Shown: positions 24,911 through 30,000 of the stretch, one piece after another
Layout: every line of letters starts with the position of its first letter
Numbering within the stretch: position 1 is the stretch's first letter
Assembly (NCBI GenBank): GCA_963575745.1
Contig: CAUYUJ010022071.1
Span: forward strand, 72,501 to 102,500
Direction: 5' to 3'
DNA: 30,000 bases
Source of the DNA: Prorocentrum cordatum
Taxonomy: Eukaryota; Sar; Dinophyceae; Prorocentrales; Prorocentraceae
Notes under the pieces: model-generated
What the model was told of the DNA's origin: nothing
Seen by the model: only the letters and a program-made list of their open reading frames with translations
Databases searched by the model: none
Translations under genes and position numbers: made by a program

Positions 24911-25802
24911 GTGGAGCTGGGAGCTGTTTGCCCGAGGCGGGGATTTGTTCATCCCCACTACCTGGTGGCTCGGTCTTCGGGGACCTCAGAAGGCGGTGGA
25001 CATGGCCATATTTGGGCTCCCCCGGGCCAGCTAGTATCTATATCCACAGCCCGTTGGTGTCCCTTGACGGCCATTCCCCAGGCGGTGGAAATGGACATAT
25101 CCCCGCCTCGCAGTCTGGGAGTGAACAGGGCCCTCCCATCCGTGCGGGAAAGTGATAGAGCTCCCGTTCTGCCAAGTCGATCCGCGAATTTGTACCCTTC
25201 TCCGGTTCTCGAGAAGGCGTTGCGGCCAACGTTGGTTCGGCCCCGCGCCCGTCGGGTCTGGTTCCACGGTGATTTCACTAAACGGTGTTAAATTGTGCTC
25301 TGCTCAGAAGGGGGTCGTGCCCACCCCCAGCAATTGCCGAATCCAGCAAGCATGTTCCGCACGCTCGCTACAACGCACACGTGCATCCCAGCAGCTTGCT
25401 CGCGAGGCATGCTCGGTAACACAGCGCTCCCCCCACCGACAGTGCACGTGTCTCCGTTGCTTGCCAGCGATGCACCTCAAACAGTGGGTCCTCACACTGA
25501 GGATGTGCAAGCCTGCCTGGTGCAAGCTGCGTGGCACCAGCTGTGTGGTGCGCCGGCGGGCGCCCCCCAGGGGCGGCAGGCCGGAATTCCCGGCCCACAC
25601 GAGGCGCCCCTCGAGGCACTGGGCGGCGGCCCCGAGGCCCGAAAGGCGCCCACCAGGCGGAAGGCTGCAATCCCTTCTGCCAATTTCTCACCTCTGGGGC
25701 AAGGGCCCTGCAGTGCCAGCACTGTTTCGGGAAACGCGTTACCGCACCAGCGAAGAATCCGCGGCAACGCGTGCCCGTATACATGTCATCGCGGTGACTC
25801 GC
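24911..25802. other. Region after the Kir exon, no gene recognised
   Basis: It would be intron or 3' flank. A short duplicated motif (AGGCGGTGGACATGGCCATA at 24990; AGGCGGTGGAAATGGACATA at 25080) is visible. I searched by eye for the SPL motif and the remaining Kir strands and saw none. Several open frames run through 25150-25800 on both strands without coding character. Confidence 0.5.
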
Positions 25803-26086
25803 AATCCTCTCCTCTCCTCCTCTTCCCTTTTCCCCACCCTATCTTTCTCTCCCTCTCTATCCCTCTCTCTGTTCCTCTCTCCCTCTCATTCTCTCCCTCT
25901 CTCTCTCTTTCTCTCCCTCTCTCTTTCTCTTTTCCTCTCTCTCTCTCTCTTTCTCTTTTTTCTCTCTCTCTCTCTCTCTCTTTTTGTTTCTCTCTCTCTC
26001 TCTCTTTCTCCCCCCACCTTTTCCCCACCTATCATTTGTTTTTCCCTCTCTCTCTCTCTCCCTCTTTCTCTCTCTCTCTCTCTCTC
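25803..26086 (+). repeat. (CT)n microsatellite upstream of the LINE
   Basis: About 280 bp of CT dinucleotides with CCCTCT and TTT interruptions, directly abutting the LINE 5' end. It may be the insertion target or part of the element's leader. Confidence 0.9.
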
Positions 26087-26211
26087 TTGGCTCAAGGTGT
26101 TACTTCTCAAGGTGTTACTTCTCTTACAGCTTACTTCTCTTACAACCTACTCTCACATCTTATTTCTGTCTCGCTGCGCGGATCGGCGCCTCCACACAGG
26201 TCGCGACGAGG

Positions 26212-27116
26212 ATGAGCGATACAAGGAAGTTGAAGGCCAATGGCAGTGGTGCCGAAGCGCCTGAGAGGAAGACCGCTAGGGTCGACGAGAAGGACGACGA
26301 TCTCCAGGTTGACGAGTCGGCGCCCGACTGGGCCCAAAGCATGCAGAGGATGATGATCAAGATGATGGGGACGGTGAACAAAACGGCAACGGACACGCAG
26401 ACGGTGAAGTTGCTGGCGCAGGAGGCGAAGGACGAGGCGACGGCGGCCAACGCGGCGGTCACCCAGGTTTCCGCGGACGTGGAGAATATGAAGAAGGAGT
26501 TGCCCAACTTGGTGAGGGACATCGTCAAGGGGGAGGGGCTGTCCGGGACCGTATTTTCTTCGACGGCAGCCGGCAGCGCCGCCAAAGGCAAGGGCAAAGG
26601 CAAATCAGAGACGGTGGAAAAATTGAATCGCACGATGAATTTCGGAACGTTTCCCCAGGACACGAAGTCGGCTGATATAGTTAAGTTTTTGGAGGAGGTT
26701 GTGAAGGGGCCAAGGAGGTGGAGGAGGTCTTCGCGTACGGTCGGAAGTTCGCGGAACGCGGAGCAGTTCGTTTCAAGACTCCGGAGGCGATGTGGGACTA
26801 CCTGAAAAGTGGGGCGGCCAGCTCGCACACGTACCAGGAGCAGAAGATTTACGGCAACGCTGACTACAGGAATCGCGACCCGGAGTCCGACGAGGCGAAG
26901 CGGGAGCGGGCAGTGAGAAAGCTCGTGCGGGCCATCATCGAAGTCAACGGGGGGGACGGGTCCAAGGTCAAGGAGCACATTGACACGAATTACAGGAAAG
27001 GCGTGGTATGGTGGAAGGAGTGCAGGGCAGGGGAGTGGAGAGACGGATCCATGCACCTGCTGGGACCAGGTACCAGGTACCAGGCCAAGTTCGACGAGCT
27101 GCACGCCGTGGAGTAG
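26212..27116 (+). pseudogene. LINE ORF1 (about 300 residues), one frameshift
   Basis: ATG 26212 in a good context; the product is probably the nucleic-acid-binding chaperone of the element. Residues 1-60 are acidic/basic (MSDTRKLKANGSG, DEKDDDLQVDE), followed by a Met-rich helix and an Ala-rich coiled coil (LLAQEAKDEATAANAAV), a basic KGKGKGK run, and a globular part. At 26706-26709 the frame changes: the upstream frame reads FLEEVVKG and the next continues AKEVEEVFAYGRKFAERG; GGGG would need one more G. From there the protein ends cleanly at TAG 27114-27116 (FDELHAVE). No CCHC knuckle is seen. Confidence 0.75.
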
Positions 27117-27191
27117 GGACTCCCTCTGCGGAGGGGCGGCGGGGGAAGGGGATTGTATGCGAGTGTGTGTGGGGACGTACCCTTTTCTATC

Positions 27192-30000
27192 ATGCGCAAG
27201 GCCGGAGTGGTGAAGCCGGACTTTGGTGTTCTGGTTGATTCTCCAGCTACTGGGCAGGATGTGCAAGGGCCGGAGTTCACGAATTCATTGGATTTTACTA
27301 TTCTTAGTTGGAATGCGAATGGGATGGAGGAGGGATCGATCAATGACGTTGCTGCCTTACTGGACGACGGGCCACGGTGGGATGCTTTACTGTACCAGGA
27401 GGGGCCGCTCGCGGAGGAGACTGCCGAAAAGATATTGGAATCTGGCCATTTGTGGTGTTGCTCACAGGCGCGGGCTTCGACCAAGCGCAGCGTTGGCGTC
27501 TTGATTCACAAGAGATGGGCGGTGCAGGGAGTCGATATGCATTACCGCACTGTGAGCTCTTCTTTATCTTACTTGGACGTTTCTTTGGCGGGCGGCCGCT
27601 ACAGGCTCGTCACGGCACATCTATGTCACGGCGGATTTCCAGACAACATCTTCGAGGCGCAGTTGATGGAGGTCGAGGCCGCGTTGGCTGGGGCTCGGCA
27701 CGAGAAGCGCACGTTTATCCTGGGGATCGATGCGAACGCCGTGCTGGGCCAGAAGCTCCCGGCGGACGATGGTAACATCATCGGGGGTCACGGGCATCGT
27801 CAGCGTAACCATCGAGGCCATATGTTCGCGCACTGGTTGCACGGAGCACGACTGACAGCAACGAGTCTGATGTTCGAAAACCTCTGGCAGGACGCATGGA
27901 CGCACGAGATGTACAGCACTGGTGAAAGACGCCAGATCGATTACATATGCGTGGAGGCGGCCAAATCCGAAAGCGTATTGCATGCTTCTGTGTTCTGGAA
28001 CTTGGAAGGTAAATCGGACCGCCGAGCCATTTTTACCCGGGTGCGGACGGCCGCGCAGTCTCGTCCTCGACGTCGCCGGGCCAAGATCACGCGAGGGTGG
28101 AAGCCTGCTCTCGACGACCAGGCAAAGCCCTCGCTATACCACGGTTTGCTGACGGATGGCCTCGCGCAAGGCCATGCGAATTTGTCAGATGTGAATGCCA
28201 TAGTTGTGCAAGCTGCTCGGCGCGGTGGGGAGACGGCCGTGGCGCACGGGAGTCGACATAGCGATGATGTCGTTGAGCTTTTCGCTATGAGGCGGCAGGA
28301 GCACGACCCAGAACGACGGACATCGTTGTCAAAACGTTTGTGGAGGGCTCTCCGCACGAGCAGACGTCGCCGCTATGATAGGGAGATCCGCGAAGCAGCT
28401 GCTCAAGGCCGAGGATTACGTAGCCTCCAAAGGATCCAACAGCGACATGCTGGCGTCGAGAGGACCACGTCGATCGAAAATCTGGCGGGGGAGCTGGTGA
28501 CAGATGGTGCAGGTATCGCGGAGGCTTTCGCCTGCTTCTATGAAGACTTGTACCGGGATGCTCAGGCAGCTGGATATGACGAGTGGCAAGGCGAACCCCG
28601 AGCTGTCTCACCGATTACACCTGCGGAGATTACAGCGGCTCTGAAACGGATGAAAGGAGGAAGAACGGGCGCTGATGACGGATTGGTGGCGGAAATGCTC
28701 CGCTCTGGGCACGAGGAGCTGCTGAGCACCATCGCATCGTATTTCACGGATATCCTTGGCGGGTCTTTGGACGCGCCGGGAGAGTGGAAGGTCGCGCGAT
28801 TGTCTGTCATCTTCAAGAAAGGTGCCAGGCACGATTTACGGAACTACCGACCTATCTCGATCATCCCAGTCCTGGCGAAGTTGTTCAGCCTTGTGCTTTA
28901 CGACCGTATCAAAGACAGTGTGGAGAAACAGTTGCGGGAAGAACAATATGGCTTCCGTCGTGGTAGGGGTTGTGATGACGCTTTGCATGTTTTGAGAATG
29001 GTTGTTGAGAAGTCTGGAGAGTGGGGAGAAGAGCTCTGGGTAGCGACCCGGGACGTCGAGAAGGCTTTCGACAAAGTGCATCATGCGCAGCTTTTTGATG
29101 CACTCATGTTGGCGAACGTGGATTCTGCCGTGGTGGCGGCTCTTCGTAAGCTCTACCAAAATATGTCGGCCTATGTGCAAGTAGATCCAGGCACAGACAG
29201 TCGTCGCTTCGAGGTGCAGCGGGGAGTGCGTCAGGGAGACCCTCTTTCGCCCGTGCTGTTCAACCTGGTGATGACGCAGGCGCTGGGTGAAGTTGACGCT
29301 GCATGGCAGCGACGAGGTTACGGCACGGAGGTAGGGAGAGCGGTCGATGGGACGCGCCTCACGCACGTTGCCTTCACAGACGACATGACGCTCGTCGCTA
29401 GATCCTGGATTTCCTTGAAGCGCATGGTCGTTGCCGTGCGAGATTCGCTGCTGAAGCGCGGCTTGAAGTTGCACCCCACGAAGTGCAAGGCGCAGACGAA
29501 TCGCCCCGACGTTCGGCAACGAGGCGACGTGGCTTTGGCCAACGGTCTCTCGCTGAATGTGTTGTGAGAGGGAGAGCCCCTGGAAGTGCTCGGCACGATG
29601 CTTTCGCTCACGGACGCGACCAAGGCAGAGTTGGAGCACCGGGTTGCGATTGGGTGGAGGGAGTTCTGGGCCATGAAGCGGCTGCTGATGAATGCAGATA
29701 CTTCCCTGTACAGGAGACTGAACCTGTTTGACGCGGCCATCGGCAGCAGTGTCTTATACGGTGCTGGATCGTGGACGCCGCGCGCGGACGAGACGCGCTT
29801 TCTGACGACAGCAGAGAACGGGATGTTGCGACGAATATGCGGCATTCGTCGTCGTCTTGAGGAGCCATGGCATGAATGGATCCGCCGGGCCACCAGCCGT
29901 GCGCGGGCCAAGGCGCGCGCCGCGGGCGTGCGGGACTGGCCGACAGCGCACGCAGCGAGGAAGTGGTCCTGGGCTGGGCACGTCTGCAGGTCAAGCGCGC
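27192..30000 (+). pseudogene. LINE ORF2: APE-type endonuclease and reverse transcriptase, internal TGA
   Basis: The first ATG in frame is 27192; it lies in the same frame as the second part of ORF1, 75 nt after its stop. Endonuclease motifs: SWNANG (N41), YQEG (E70), LGIDANAV (D180, N182), RRQIDYI (D250), and KSDRRAI (D276), where the usual catalytic His of SDH is Arg277. Reverse transcriptase: NYRPIS, motif A RDVEKAFD (D621, D627), RQGDPLSPVLFN (680-691), motif C FTDDM (D730, D731), so the polymerase acids are all present. TGA at 29565-29567 (codon 792) interrupts, but the same frame stays open to the window end with typical post-RT sequence (EVLGTMLSL, GWREFW, LYGAGSWTP, LRRICGIRRR, WSWAGHVCR). 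Confidence 0.88.

Larger units (their letters stand above)
26087..30000 (+). mobile_element. Non-LTR retrotransposon (LINE, APE-type endonuclease), 3' end outside the window
   Basis: Composed of a short leader (26087-26211) with two 15-bp units AAGGTGTTACTTCTC and two looser ones, ORF1 (26212-27116), and ORF2 (27192 to beyond the window). ORF2 carries an APE-like endonuclease and then a reverse transcriptase, the order of LINEs mobilised by target-primed reverse transcription. Defects are listed with each ORF; this copy looks inactive. The leader starts with TTGGCTCAAG, identical to the 3' ten bases of the spliced leader. The clade cannot be set by eye. Confidence 0.85.

Noticed and set aside
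25152-25800. Remaining Kir exons after 24910
   Set aside because: No frame shows the SPL motif or later Kir strands; the open frames lack codon bias.

Overview
The window looks like nuclear DNA of a dinoflagellate. The reasons are: an exact copy of the 22-nt dinoflagellate spliced leader (22474-22495); GC-rich, gene-poor sequence in which short protein-like segments are spread over kilobases with GT- or GC-type donors; abundant trinucleotide microsatellites; and a degenerate LINE. There are no prokaryotic operons, ribosome-binding sites or CRISPR arrays, and I recognised no tRNA or rRNA gene. Species assignment is not possible from the sequence alone.

Layout. 0-4.8 kb: repeats, palindromes, short TIR elements and one possible membrane-anchor exon (1556-1747). 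4.9-11.7 kb: a plus-strand gene for a multi-pass membrane protein, pieced together from five short exons (about 4904-5309, 6021-6148, 6189-6248, 7352-7399, 11549-11672). Its introns hold a 70-bp repeat, a strict 73-bp minisatellite and a long purine tract. 11.7-20.0 kb: no firm gene; CTTGGG-type degenerate repeats, TCC/GGA tracts with a strand switch near 15 kb, a GAT-rich block at 16.8-18.1 kb, and a weak coding relic at 13.55-13.98 kb. 20.0-20.5 kb: CAA and TAC microsatellites.

20.7-24.9 kb is the most interesting part. Exon 1 of an inward-rectifier potassium channel (Kir: M1, TIGYG filter, M2, start of the cytoplasmic domain) is at 20686-about 21986, and the next Kir exon is at about 24795-24910. 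Between them, in the same orientation, lies an intronless 622-codon ORF (22565-24433) preceded by the genomic spliced leader. A perfect 19-nt direct repeat (22458-22476 and 24469-24487) flanks the unit. This reads as a trans-spliced mRNA that was reverse-transcribed and inserted into a TCC tract inside the Kir intron.

25.8-30.0 kb: a CT tract followed by a LINE with ORF1 (one frameshift) and ORF2 (APE-type endonuclease plus reverse transcriptase, one in-frame TGA). The LINE runs off the window end. Its 5' end begins with TTGGCTCAAG, which matches the last ten bases of the spliced leader.

A second theme is a family of about 184-bp elements with 11-bp terminal inverted repeats (CCCAGACCCCC / GGGGGTCTGGG) in several intact and decayed copies. 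All exon boundaries are inferred by eye from frame, codon bias and AG/GT/GC sites, without transcript data.
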